Part shown: one piece after another, positions 1 through 6,669 of the stretch | How the letters are laid out: every line of letters starts with the position of its first letter | Position numbering within the stretch: the stretch's first letter is position 1 | Assembly (NCBI GenBank): GCA_934636065.1 | Contig: CAKTZW010000072.1 | Coordinates: 1-7,794 of the forward strand | Origin: an uncultured Labedella sp. | GTDB taxonomy: Bacteria; Actinomycetota; Actinomycetes; Actinomycetales; Microbacteriaceae | Length of the DNA: 7,794 nucleotides | Reading direction: 5' to 3' | Program-made: the position numbers and the translations under genes | The notes under the pieces: generated by a model | Database searches by the model: none | Told to the model about the DNA's origin: nothing | What the model saw: the letters and a program-made list of their open reading frames with translations, nothing else

Positions 1-217
1 CGATCTGGAAGCGCAGCCCGTCGGCCAGGTCACCGGCCGTCCAGGCGAACTCGGTGAACTGCACCATGAACACCATGAAGACCGCGAAGCTGAGGACGAA
101 CGGCAGCGCGAACAGGTAGGCCACGATCGCGGTGCGCCGACGCCGAGCTCCGACGGGGCCGTGGCCTCCGCGACGCGGTCGCGTCACGGAGGCCACGGAG
201 GTGGGGGCGACCGTCAC
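1..217 (-). CDS. Carbohydrate ABC transporter permease, MalF-like (partial, N-terminal 72 aa)
   Basis: This is the beginning of an inner-membrane permease that would pair with a second permease and the binding protein encoded just upstream to import a sugar. Visible: a basic, Gly/Arg-rich cytoplasmic N-terminus (residues 1-29, with RRRR at 25-28) and then one hydrophobic helix (about 30-53, containing YLFALPFVL), the usual arrangement at the start of CUT1 MalF-type subunits. The chosen GTG start (217-215) overlaps the TGA of the binding-protein gene (216-214) by two bases, which suggests translational coupling. A later GTG in the same frame is possible. The conserved EAA loop lies outside the window, so the identification rests on the first helix and operon position. 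The sequence after the helix (FMVQFTEFAW) is not the commonest form for the family. Confidence 0.72.
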   Translation of the reverse strand, partial: MTVAPTSVASVTRPRRGGHGPVGARRRRTAIVAYLFALPFVLSFAVFMVFMVQFTEFAWTAGDLADGLRFQI

Positions 218-1494
218 TGGCCTGTGCCCAGCGAGTCCGCGGTGGACTGCAGCTCGGCGAGCGCGTCCTCGACGCTCTTGCCGCCGCGGAAGATCTGCTC
301 GATCTCGGTGTCGGCGGCCGCCGACACCTGGGTCCAGGACGTGAGAGTCGGGGCGATGTTCACGCTCTGGAGCTGGTCGCCGAAGACGGCGACGCGCGGG
401 TCCTCCGTGAGCGCCGGGTCCTCCCACGCCGACTGCTGTGCCGGGAAGTCGTTCACGGTCTCGAACCAGTCGACCTGGACGTCGGGCTGGCTGAGCCACT
501 GGATGAGCTTCCACGCCGCGTCGGGGTTCTCGGCGCCCTCGAAGACCGCGAGGTTGGAGCCGGCGGCGAAGGACGTCGACTCGCCACCGGGGGGAGCGGG
601 GATCTGGGCGACGCCGAACTTGTCGGCGAAGCCCTCGCCGCCCGTGGCCTCGAGCCCCGGAATGTCCCACGGTCCGCTGAGGAACATCGGGACCGCCCCG
701 CTCACGAGGTCGGCCGATGCCGATCCTGCCTCGGTGTCCGGGCTGCTATCCGCGAGCCCCTCCTCGAAGAAGGAGTTGAGGTAGTTCAGCGACTCCGCCA
801 TCTCCGGGGTGTCGATCGTCCACTCCGTCTGGTCCTCGTTCATGACCGCCGCGCCGTCCGACCAGGCGAACGGGAGGTTGTTGAGGAATGCGTTCCACCC
901 TCCGGACGGGAGGGTGATGCCGAACTCGGCGCCGGCCTTCTCCTTGTACGCCGCGGCGAGCTCCTTCAACCCGTCCCAATCGGTCGGGAACTCGTCGAAT
1001 CCGGCCTGCTCCATGAGGTCGGTGCGGTAGAAGATCACGCGCGTCTCGACGTACCAGGGTACGGCGCGGTTGACACCGTCGAACTCGGTGGTCTCGAGCG
1101 CGAAGGGGAAGATGTCGGAGGTGTCGATCTCCTCCGGAACGGCGGCGGTCGCCGAGGCGAAGCCGGGCATCCAGTCGCTTCCCAGCATCCCGATGTCCGG
1201 CGTCGTGCCGCCGGCGATCGCCGTCTGGTACTTGTTCTGGGCCGAATCCCACGGGATCGCCGTCACCTCGACGGTCACGTCCGGGTTCGCCTCCTCGAAC
1301 GGCTTCACGAAGTCCTGAAGCGCCTCGCCTTCTGTGCCCTGCGCCCAGATCGTGACGGTGCCGGTGGCCTCGCCTGCGCTCAGCTCGACCGCGTCCCCGC
1401 TCGAGCCGCTCTCGGCGCTCCGGCCGCACCCGGTGAGCACGAGGGCTGACACGGCGGCCACTGCGGCGGCCGTGGCGAATCTACGTCGGATCAT
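214..1494 (-). CDS. Sugar ABC transporter substrate-binding lipoprotein (CUT1 / family 1)
   Basis: This is the extracellular solute receptor of a carbohydrate importer, anchored to the membrane by a lipid, which delivers sugar to the permease encoded next. The 426-aa product has a lipoprotein signal peptide: basic MIRRRF, a hydrophobic stretch, then lipobox L-T-G-C with Cys23. The mature part has family 1 hallmarks: an N-terminal strand (VTIWAQG), the NKYQTAIAGGTTPDI segment ahead of a Trp, PWYVETRVIFYRTDLMEQAGF in the hinge region, and a C-terminal helix ending EDALAELQSTADSL. Start choice: tandem ATGs lie at 1497 and 1494. The AGGA of ACAGGAACG is about 6 nt from the second and only 3 nt from the first, so 1494 is preferred. 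A longer frame opens at 1536 but would put a non-signal extension ahead of the signal peptide. The substrate cannot be read from the sequence. Confidence 0.93.
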   Translation of the reverse strand: MIRRRFATAAAVAAVSALVLTGCGRSAESGSSGDAVELSAGEATGTVTIWAQGTEGEALQDFVKPFEEANPDVTVEVTAIPWDSAQNKYQTAIAGGTTPDIGMLGSDWMPGFASATAAVPEEIDTSDIFPFALETTEFDGVNRAVPWYVETRVIFYRTDLMEQAGFDEFPTDWDGLKELAAAYKEKAGAEFGITLPSGGWNAFLNNLPFAWSDGAAVMNEDQTEWTIDTPEMAESLNYLNSFFEEGLADSSPDTEAGSASADLVSGAVPMFLSGPWDIPGLEATGGEGFADKFGVAQIPAPPGGESTSFAAGSNLAVFEGAENPDAAWKLIQWLSQPDVQVDWFETVNDFPAQQSAWEDPALTEDPRVAVFGDQLQSVNIAPTLTSWTQVSAAADTEIEQIFRGGKSVEDALAELQSTADSLGTGQ

Positions 1495-1528
1495 CATCGT
1501 TCCTGTCGTTCGGAGGGGCGCTCCGGGC

Positions 1529-1546
1529 GCGGGCACTCGTGCCCGC
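1529..1546 (-). other. Hairpin in the 5' leader of the sugar-binding protein gene
   Basis: Perfect inverted repeat with 8-base arms GCGGGCAC / GTGCCCGC around TC (or a 7-bp stem with a four-base loop). It lies between the candidate promoter and the start codon, 34 nt upstream of the preferred ATG. No T-tract follows, so it is not a classical terminator. It could stabilise the leader or modulate expression, or be chance in GC-rich DNA. Confidence 0.5.
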
Positions 1547-1572
1547 TCGCCTCGTCGCGTTTCGGTATGCTT

Positions 1573-1602
1573 AATCTAAGCGCATAGATTTGGCCGACGC
1601 AA
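1573..1602 (-). promoter_or_regulatory. Candidate promoter with LacI-family operator upstream of the sugar transporter
   Basis: Positions 1573-1590 read AATCTAAGCGCATAGATT, an 18-bp palindrome matching its own reverse complement at 16 of 18 bases, with a central GCGC as is usual for LacI-family operators. On the minus strand a weak -35-like TTGCGT (1602-1597) is 18 bp from TAGATT (1578-1573), a fair -10. The palindrome therefore covers the putative -10, as expected for repression by the LacI-type protein encoded immediately upstream. The AT-rich composition contrasts with the flanks. Promoter elements were assigned by eye; the operator symmetry is the stronger evidence. Confidence 0.68.
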
Positions 1603-1649
1603 GAGGGCATACGGTCGCCGCCCGGTCGCCGGAGGCGATCACCATCGGA

Positions 1650-2705
1650 TCAGGCGCAGCCGCAACTGCCACCCACGACGAGGGTCGACGGAAGCGGGAC
1701 CGACTGGTCGGGAGGGGTCTCTCCCGCGATCACCGCGGTGAGGATGCGCACGGCCATGCGGCCCACCTCCTCCATCGGTTGCCGCACCGTGGTGAGCGTC
1801 GGATCGATCAGGCGCCCGGCGACGATTCCGTCGAAACCGACGACGGCGACGTCGCGGGGCACCTCCACACCTGATCGCCGCAGCTCGTCGATCGCGACGA
1901 GCGCGGACTGGTCGGTGTCGCACACGATGACCTCCGGCGTCTCACCCGCGGCGAGGAGCTCGCGGACGGCGGCGATCGTCGATGCGTCGTCACCCGGATG
2001 ACCGCGGTGCAACTCAGGGACCCGCACACCGGCCTGGCCCAGCACGGCCTCGAAGGCGTCACGGCGCGCTCGAAACTCGGCCGCCCCGCGCTCTCCGATG
2101 TAGGCCAGTCGGGTGAACCCGTGCACCTCGAGAAGATGCGTGGCGAGTTGCGCCATCCCCCCGCCGTTGTCGACGAGCACGGTGTGAGCGCCTTCCGTAC
2201 GCACCTCGCCGCCGAGCTCGACGATCGGCACGCGGGCCGCGGCCTGCTTCAGGTGCGTGAGCGACAGCGCCCCCGCGAAGGCGATGAGGCCGTCGACGCG
2301 ACCCGCCACCTCGATGACGTGCGGGAGGTGCGCCGGGGTCCTGTTGCCTCCGATCATGAGAGCGAGCCCGGCGTCACGGCAGCCGAGCTGCACTCCGCGC
2401 TGCACCTCGTCGGAGTAGAGAGGGAAGACGCGGGCCGACGGCAGGGGCCCGGAGGGTTCCCGCTCGGCGCCCCGTGGCTCGTCGAGGAGATAGTCGAACG
2501 CGTACAGACCGATCGCCCCGGTCCGGCCTTTCGCGAGACCGCGGGCGCTCGCACTCGGGACGTATCCGAGCCGGTCGGCCGCCGCCATGACGGCGGCTAT
2601 GGTGTCGGGCTTCACCTTCTCGGGCTTGGTGAACGCGAACGACACCGTGGCGATGGAGACGCCGGCGAGCTGCGCGACGTCGTAGACCGTGCTCTTCTGC
2701 GCCAT
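1650..2705 (-). CDS. LacI-family transcriptional regulator
   Basis: A 351-aa DNA-binding repressor that probably controls the sugar transporter transcribed next on the same strand. The N-terminal helix-turn-helix (about residues 6-26, TVYDVAQLAGVSIATVSFAF) is followed by the third helix, the LGYVPSASARGLAKG hinge (about 47-60) and a periplasmic-binding-protein-like sensor domain. Its hallmarks are the DEVQRGVQLGCRDAG segment, VDN near 178-180, CDTD at 262-265 and FDGIVAGRLIDPTLTTVRQP near 291-310. Phe23 follows the TVS of the recognition helix, where LacI itself has Arg. The start at 2705 is preferred because GGGAG lies about 8 nt upstream and the product begins just before the HTH. In-frame starts at 2735 and 2774 lack a clear ribosome site. 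The effector is unknown, and control of the neighbouring transporter is inferred from the operator at 1573-1590. Confidence 0.95.
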   Translation of the reverse strand: MAQKSTVYDVAQLAGVSIATVSFAFTKPEKVKPDTIAAVMAAADRLGYVPSASARGLAKGRTGAIGLYAFDYLLDEPRGAEREPSGPLPSARVFPLYSDEVQRGVQLGCRDAGLALMIGGNRTPAHLPHVIEVAGRVDGLIAFAGALSLTHLKQAAARVPIVELGGEVRTEGAHTVLVDNGGGMAQLATHLLEVHGFTRLAYIGERGAAEFRARRDAFEAVLGQAGVRVPELHRGHPGDDASTIAAVRELLAAGETPEVIVCDTDQSALVAIDELRRSGVEVPRDVAVVGFDGIVAGRLIDPTLTTVRQPMEEVGRMAVRILTAVIAGETPPDQSVPLPSTLVVGGSCGCA

Positions 2706-2742
2706 TCGCCCGGCTCCCTTCGCCCTCGCGGACATCAGGCTA

Positions 2743-2750
2743 CAGCGCTG
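2743..2750. promoter_or_regulatory. Possible autoregulatory site upstream of the LacI-family gene
   Basis: CAGCGCTG is an 8-bp perfect palindrome with the GCGC centre typical of LacI-family operators. It lies 38 bp upstream of the repressor start and directly abuts TAGCCT (minus strand 2742-2737), a weak -10-like hexamer. Only the central bases agree with the larger palindrome at 1573-1590, so this is a tentative site. Confidence 0.25.
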
Positions 2751-2779
2751 ACGGAGCACGACCGCCGGGCACACGACGA

Positions 2780-2813
2780 ACGCGGGCCCGACTCCTCCGA
2801 GTCGGACCCGCGT
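2780..2813 (-). terminator. Strong hairpin, probable terminator of amt
   Basis: Two 15-base arms (2780-2794 and 2799-2813) flank a 4-base loop. On the minus strand all 15 positions pair, one of them as a G-U wobble. On the plus strand that position would be a C-A mismatch, which favours function in the amt transcript. The hairpin lies 31 nt beyond the amt stop and before the LacI-family gene, separating the two units. The downstream T-run is poor, as is common in high-GC actinobacteria. Confidence 0.8.
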
Positions 2814-2843
2814 CCGTGTAGCGCTGTGGCGATGCGCCGGGGA

Positions 2844-4112
2844 TCAGCGTCCGTCGCTCAGGACGTAGCCCTCTTCCCCGTGCACGACGGTGTCGATGCC
2901 CGCGAGCTCGTCCTCGTTCTTCACGCGGAAGCCCATCGTCTTCTGGATGACCCAGCCGATGACGAACGCGAGGACGAACGAGTAGGCGAGGACCGAGAAG
3001 GCGGCGATCGCCTGGACGATGAGCTGCGACGCGTCGCCACCCCGGAAGAGGCCCGTGTTGTTCGCGAAGAAGCCGAGGTACAGCGTTCCGATGAGACCGC
3101 CGACGAGGTGGATGCCCACGACGTCGAGCGAGTCGTCGAAGCCGAGCTTGAACTTGAGGTCGATCGCGAGGCAGCAGACGGCACCGGCGATGAAGCCGAG
3201 CACGATCGCCCAGATCGGGTCGAGCGAGGCGCACGCCGGGGTGATCGCGACGAGTCCCGCGACGGCACCCGATGCGGCACCGATCGAGGTCGGCTTGCCG
3301 TCCTTGATCTTCTCGACGAGCAACCAGGCGAGGAGCGCGGCGGCGGGAGCGGCGATCGTGTTGACGAAGGCGAGGGCGGCCGTGCCGTCGGCGGCGAGCT
3401 CGGAGCCCGCGTTGAAGCCGAACCAGCCGAACCAGAGCAGGCCGGCGCCGAGGAGCACGAACGGCGGGTTGTGGGGGACGTGCACGCCCTTCTGGAATCC
3501 GACGCGGCGGCCGAGGACCAGCGCGAGAGCGAGAGCGGCGGCACCGGCGTTGATGTGCACGGCGGTTCCACCGGCGAAGTCGATCGCGCCGACGCCGAAG
3601 ACGTCCTGCAGGCCGTGAGTGATCCAGCCGCCGTAGGCGAACGATCCGTCATCGGCGAGGCCGAAGTTGAACACCCAGCTCGCGACCGGGAAGTAGACGA
3701 TCGTCGCCCAGACGCCGGCGAAGACCATCCACGCGCCGAACTTCGCCCGGTCGGCGATGGCCCCCGAGACGAGCGCGACGGTGATGATCGCGAAGGTCGC
3801 CTGGAACGCCACGAACGCGAGCGGCGGGTAGGAGGCGTCCTCGGCGACGGGTCCGAGGAGGTTCGTCAGCCCGAGCGCTCCGCCGTCGATCGCCCACGGG
3901 AAGAGCGTGCCCTCGGCGCCGGGGAACGCGATCGCGTACCCGTAGAGCACCCAGAGGACACCGATGAGACCGAGTGCACCGAAGCTCATCATCATCATGC
4001 TGATGACGCTCTTCGCCTTGACGAGACCACCGTAGAAGAACGCCAGGCCCGGTGTCATGAGCAGCACGAGGGCGGCAGCGATCAGAATGAACGCAGTATT
4101 TCCTTGATCCAT
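2844..4112 (-). CDS. amt: Ammonium transporter / channel, Amt family
   Basis: A membrane channel that takes up ammonium for assimilation. The 422-aa protein has about eleven predicted hydrophobic segments, starting with the typical first helix and GLAFFYGGLVKAKS (residues 22-35). Family residues can be placed: the Phe gate at Phe103/Phe107 in FQATF, the Asp178 region in DFAGGTAVH, the twin pore histidines His186 (VHINAG) and His335 (GIHLVGG), and WFGWFGFNAGS at 227-237. The C-terminal tail GIDTVVHGEEGY, which in this family mediates subunit coupling and PII contact, is intact. Length is normal. The start at 4112 has an AGGGG about 9 nt upstream. No glnK or glnD follows within the window; the neighbours are an unrelated lipoprotein and the sugar regulator. 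A GlnR-like operator upstream suggests induction under nitrogen limitation. Confidence 0.97.
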   Translation of the reverse strand: MDQGNTAFILIAAALVLLMTPGLAFFYGGLVKAKSVISMMMMSFGALGLIGVLWVLYGYAIAFPGAEGTLFPWAIDGGALGLTNLLGPVAEDASYPPLAFVAFQATFAIITVALVSGAIADRAKFGAWMVFAGVWATIVYFPVASWVFNFGLADDGSFAYGGWITHGLQDVFGVGAIDFAGGTAVHINAGAAALALALVLGRRVGFQKGVHVPHNPPFVLLGAGLLWFGWFGFNAGSELAADGTAALAFVNTIAAPAAALLAWLLVEKIKDGKPTSIGAASGAVAGLVAITPACASLDPIWAIVLGFIAGAVCCLAIDLKFKLGFDDSLDVVGIHLVGGLIGTLYLGFFANNTGLFRGGDASQLIVQAIAAFSVLAYSFVLAFVIGWVIQKTMGFRVKNEDELAGIDTVVHGEEGYVLSDGR

Positions 4113-4157
4113 TGAGAAGACCCCTAATTCGCTAACGCGGCTACGTGACGCGTGAGC

Positions 4158-4179
4158 AACATGGTGGCCGACTCATGTT
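4158..4179. repeat. Inverted repeat upstream of amt
   Basis: Arms AACATG (4158-4163) and CATGTT (4174-4179) are perfect 6-bp inverted repeats separated by 10 bp. The repeat sits 46-67 bp upstream of the amt start and overlaps the most promoter-proximal GAAAC of the GlnR-like array. It may be a second regulator site or chance. Confidence 0.35.
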
Positions 4180-4215
4180 TCCGCCGGTGTCGCGACCGTG
4201 TTTCTTGGTTGTTAC
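4177..4215 (-). promoter_or_regulatory. GlnR-like nitrogen-control operator upstream of amt
   Basis: On the minus strand, in the direction of amt, the sequence reads GTAAC-N6-GAAAC-N6-GCGAC-N7-GAAAC. The first half (4215-4200) fits the published actinobacterial GlnR pattern gTnAC-N6-GaAAC exactly. The second half is degenerate: GCGAC has C for T at its second base, and its partner GAAAC is one base too far. The array lies 65-103 bp upstream of the amt start, a normal distance for activation. GlnR activates amtB and glnA in Streptomyces; whether this organism encodes GlnR cannot be seen here. Confidence 0.6.
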
Positions 4216-4288
4216 AGATTCCACAGGCTGGACTCGGCAGGTGGGATTCAGCCGGCAGGGTTCGACGAAGCGGGGCTCCCTCGACCGA

Positions 4289-5167
4289 TCACCGGGGGAC
4301 GTCGCCGAGGGTGCCCGCGATGAAGGTCTGGCCGTCTGGACCCGTGACGGTGAGCTGGAACTGCTGGGCGAAGCCCTCGGGGTCGGCGTCGGCGAGGTCG
4401 GGTTGGCGGAGCCGTGCGTCGAGCGCAGCCCCCTGCTGCGCGTCGAGCCCGGCCACGAGCAGCTGCGGCCACTGCGGCCCCTCCTCCGTGGCCTGCAAAA
4501 GGAACTCGGCGCTCGGATAGTCGGCGGTGATCCCGATGATCGTCTGGACCGCCTCCACCGTGGTGCGCTCCGGTACGTGGACGATCATGAGGTGCTCGCC
4601 GCTCCCCGACGAGTAGGTGCCCCCGGCCGCGAAGAGATCGGTGGAGGCGATGCTCGCGAACGCGGCCGCGACGTCCGTGCCCGGATCGACCGTGACGCTG
4701 GGCCAGTGCGAACTGACGGAGACATTCGTCCCGAGACCCAGCGCCTCCACCTCCAGGGCTCCGGTGAGGCGACGCTCCACCTCCTCGGGCTCGGCCGGGA
4801 GGACGTCGACGCTCCACGGCGCGAAGGTCGGCTTGTCCGCCGTGCCCGCGTCCACGGTGCCCGTCTCTCCGGCCCGGCTCAGGATGATCCGGCCGTCGCG
4901 GCCCTCGCGCGTCGCGGCGGCGTTGACCGCCGCACCGATGTCGAGGACCTCGGCGTCCGTCGCGTCGGCCGCGATGTCGACGTTCAGCTCGATCCCGTGG
5001 TCCCGGACGGCCTCGACCCCCGGAAGCCCGCTCGCGTCGTCGAGCGACTCGAGGATCGCTCCTCCGCCTGCTCCACCGCCGCCCGCGACGCTCGCGCACC
5101 CGGCCAGCAGGAGCGTGACCACGCTCATGAGCGCGCCCGCCATCACGCGCAGCGTCCTGTTCGCCAT
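4289..5167 (-). CDS. Uncharacterised lipoprotein
   Basis: A 292-aa predicted membrane-anchored lipoprotein that I do not recognise. The N-terminus has a basic n-region (MANRTLR), a hydrophobic core and the lipobox L-A-G-C with Cys24, then a Gly-rich linker (residues 29-37). The mature part shows a loosely repeated pattern of short beta strand, an acidic helix rich in Ala/Val/Glu, and another strand: about 57-98, 118-161, 190-226 and 235-285. This suggests several similar alpha/beta modules. No catalytic motif stands out. The start at 5167 was chosen because it yields a complete signal peptide; GAGGA lies almost directly before the ATG, an unusually short spacing. A GTG seven codons later has better spacing but loses the basic n-region. 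The gene begins 65 nt after the aminopeptidase stop with no hairpin between, so co-transcription is plausible. Confidence 0.85.
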   Translation of the reverse strand: MANRTLRVMAGALMSVVTLLLAGCASVAGGGGAGGGAILESLDDASGLPGVEAVRDHGIELNVDIAADATDAEVLDIGAAVNAAATREGRDGRIILSRAGETGTVDAGTADKPTFAPWSVDVLPAEPEEVERRLTGALEVEALGLGTNVSVSSHWPSVTVDPGTDVAAAFASIASTDLFAAGGTYSSGSGEHLMIVHVPERTTVEAVQTIIGITADYPSAEFLLQATEEGPQWPQLLVAGLDAQQGAALDARLRQPDLADADPEGFAQQFQLTVTGPDGQTFIAGTLGDVPR

Positions 5168-5232
5168 TCCTCGAGCGTACGACAGCGGGCCTCGCTCCTG
5201 CGGTGGAACACGTCTGGCGGACGAGGGTCGCC

Positions 5233-6561
5233 TCAGGCGCCGCGGTAGAACGCCGTCGCGGCCGCGGCGAGCGCGGTGACGTCGTCGACGTGCACGAGTT
5301 CGCGGGCGGAGTGCATCGAGAGGAGGGGAACGCCGACATCGACCGTGCGGATGCCGAGTCGGGTCGCCGTGAGCGGGCCGATGGTCGAGCCGCACGGCAC
5401 GGTGTTGTTCGAGACGAACTCCTGGAACGGCACGCCGGCGGCCTCGCTCGCTCGCGCCCAGAGCGCGGCGCCGTGTGCGTCGGTCGCGTAGCGCTGGTTG
5501 GCGTTGATCTTGAGGAGCGGGCCGTGGCCGGCCTGCGGCCGGTTCGCCGGGTCGTGCTTCTCGGGGTAGTTCGGGTGGACCGCGTGCCCGGCGTCGGCGG
5601 ACACGACCCACGAGCGCGCGAAGGCGCGCGCGAGCTCCGTCGGACCGGCTCCGAGCGCGCCGCCGGTGCGGGAGAGCACGTCCGCGAGGAAGGGGCCGCT
5701 CGCGCCGGAGCGCGACTCGGATCCGAGCTCCTCGTGGTCGAAGGCGGCGAGGACGAGGATCGCGTCGTCGGGACCGGTGCCCGCGTCCATCGCCGCCGTA
5801 TCGGGTGCCGTATCGGGTGCCGTATCGTCCACGGCGGCGAGGAGCGCCGTGAGTCCCGCGTGGACGGAGCTGAGGTTGTCGAGCCGGCCCGACGCGAAGA
5901 GCGCGTCGTCGAGGCCGAAGGCGCGCGGCTCCTGGGTGTCGGCCGTCAGGATGTCGTAGCCGAGGACGTCGCCGGCCGCGACGCCCGCGTGCTGGGCGAG
6001 GAGGGCGACGAGGTCGCCGGCGGACACCTCCCCGACGCCGAACACCGGCTGCACGTGACGCTGCCGATCGAGGGCGAGCCCGGAGTTGACGTCGCGGTCG
6101 AGGTGGATCGCGAGCTGCGGGATCCGGAGGTACGGTCCCGTGCGCACGAGGTGCTCGGCGCCGTCACGCGTGACGACCCGACCGGCCAGCTCGAGCTCGC
6201 GGTCGAGCCAGGAGTTCAGCAGCGGACCGCCGTAGACCTCGACGCCGGCCTGCAGCCACCCGGCGGCGGCCGTCGTCGGCTTCGGCTTGAGCTTGAAGCC
6301 GGGCGAGTCGGTGTGGGCGCCGACGATGCGGAACGGCGTCGCCGCGGAGGCTCCCCCCGGCACCGCGACCACGATGACCGCGCCGTCGCGCAGGACCACG
6401 GCACGGGACCCTGGCCCGAGCGCCGTCCAGTCCTCCGACTCCACGAGCCTCGTGAAGCCGGCCGCCTCGGCTCGCGAGGCGACCTCGTGGGCGGCGTGGT
6501 ACGACGAGGGCGAAGCGGTGACGAAGCGCGCGAGATCGGCGACGTGAGCGGCGGAGTCCAT
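5233..6561 (-). CDS. apeB: M18 family aminopeptidase (aspartyl aminopeptidase type)
   Basis: A cytosolic dinuclear-metal exopeptidase that removes N-terminal residues from peptides. The 442-aa protein is about normal for the family. All expected metal and catalytic residues can be placed by analogy to M18 enzymes: His83 in AHTDSPGFKLKP, Asp228 in SGRLDNLSS, Glu277/Glu278 in DHEELGSES, Asp323 in SADAGHAVHPNYPEKHDP and His417 in SMHSARELV. The KINANQRYATD and FVSNNTVPCGSTIGP stretches are also characteristic. The start at 6561 begins the conserved N-terminal helix and follows a GGGGGA immediately upstream. The frame stays open to 6888, but that extension is Arg-rich and crosses tandem repeats, so it is not used. 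One oddity is a small in-frame repeat, DTAPDTAPDTA (residues 246-256), in a loop before the DHEE strand. Whether it prefers acidic residues cannot be told. Confidence 0.96.
   Translation of the reverse strand: MDSAAHVADLARFVTASPSSYHAAHEVASRAEAAGFTRLVESEDWTALGPGSRAVVLRDGAVIVVAVPGGASAATPFRIVGAHTDSPGFKLKPKPTTAAAGWLQAGVEVYGGPLLNSWLDRELELAGRVVTRDGAEHLVRTGPYLRIPQLAIHLDRDVNSGLALDRQRHVQPVFGVGEVSAGDLVALLAQHAGVAAGDVLGYDILTADTQEPRAFGLDDALFASGRLDNLSSVHAGLTALLAAVDDTAPDTAPDTAAMDAGTGPDDAILVLAAFDHEELGSESRSGASGPFLADVLSRTGGALGAGPTELARAFARSWVVSADAGHAVHPNYPEKHDPANRPQAGHGPLLKINANQRYATDAHGAALWARASEAAGVPFQEFVSNNTVPCGSTIGPLTATRLGIRTVDVGVPLLSMHSARELVHVDDVTALAAAATAFYRGA
5795..5827. repeat. 12-bp minisatellite inside the M18 aminopeptidase gene
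   Basis: The unit GCCGTATCGGGT occurs twice exactly (5795-5806 and 5807-5818), followed by nine bases of a third copy (5819-5827). It is in frame and encodes DTAP-DTAP-DTA on the minus strand, in an apparently disordered loop. Copy number could vary between strains without breaking the reading frame. Confidence 0.9.
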
Positions 6562-6609
6562 TCCCCCATCCAAGCACTCGCCGCCACTCGCGCACCGGTG
6601 GGGATGAAT

Positions 6610-6666
6610 GCGGATCCGGCGCGGATCCCGCGCGGACCGGCGCGGACCGGTGCGGACCCGGCGGAA
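6610..6666. repeat. Tandem short repeats, period about 10 bp, in the divergent intergenic region
   Basis: Six copies of a GCGGA(T/C)CC-like core begin at 6610, 6621, 6632, 6642, 6652 and 6661, the last decayed to GCGGAA. Spacings of 11, 11, 10, 10 and 9 bp stay close to one DNA helical turn. They lie between the divergent aminopeptidase and 97-aa protein genes. They may be slippage products or phased binding sites. Confidence 0.75.
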
Positions 6667-6669
6667 CGT

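Noticed and set aside
161..784. 207-codon plus-strand frame opposite the binding-protein gene
   Set aside because: Antisense to a clearly recognisable substrate-binding protein and rich in Ser/Ala/Pro without any motif.
1605..1650. Possible terminator after the LacI-family gene
   Set aside because: Only a 5-bp stem (TCGCC/GGCGA) with no T-tract was found, too weak to call. The transporter promoter lies just beyond in any case.
1998..4115. 705-codon open frame on the plus strand
   Set aside because: It is antisense to the LacI-family gene and amt. The translation is low-complexity, rich in Arg, Glu, Asp and Gly, and has no domain, a typical third-position-G/C artefact.
4145..5248. 367-codon plus-strand frame opposite the lipoprotein gene
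   Set aside because: The minus strand has a lipobox, signal peptide and balanced composition; the plus-strand product is low-complexity and charged.
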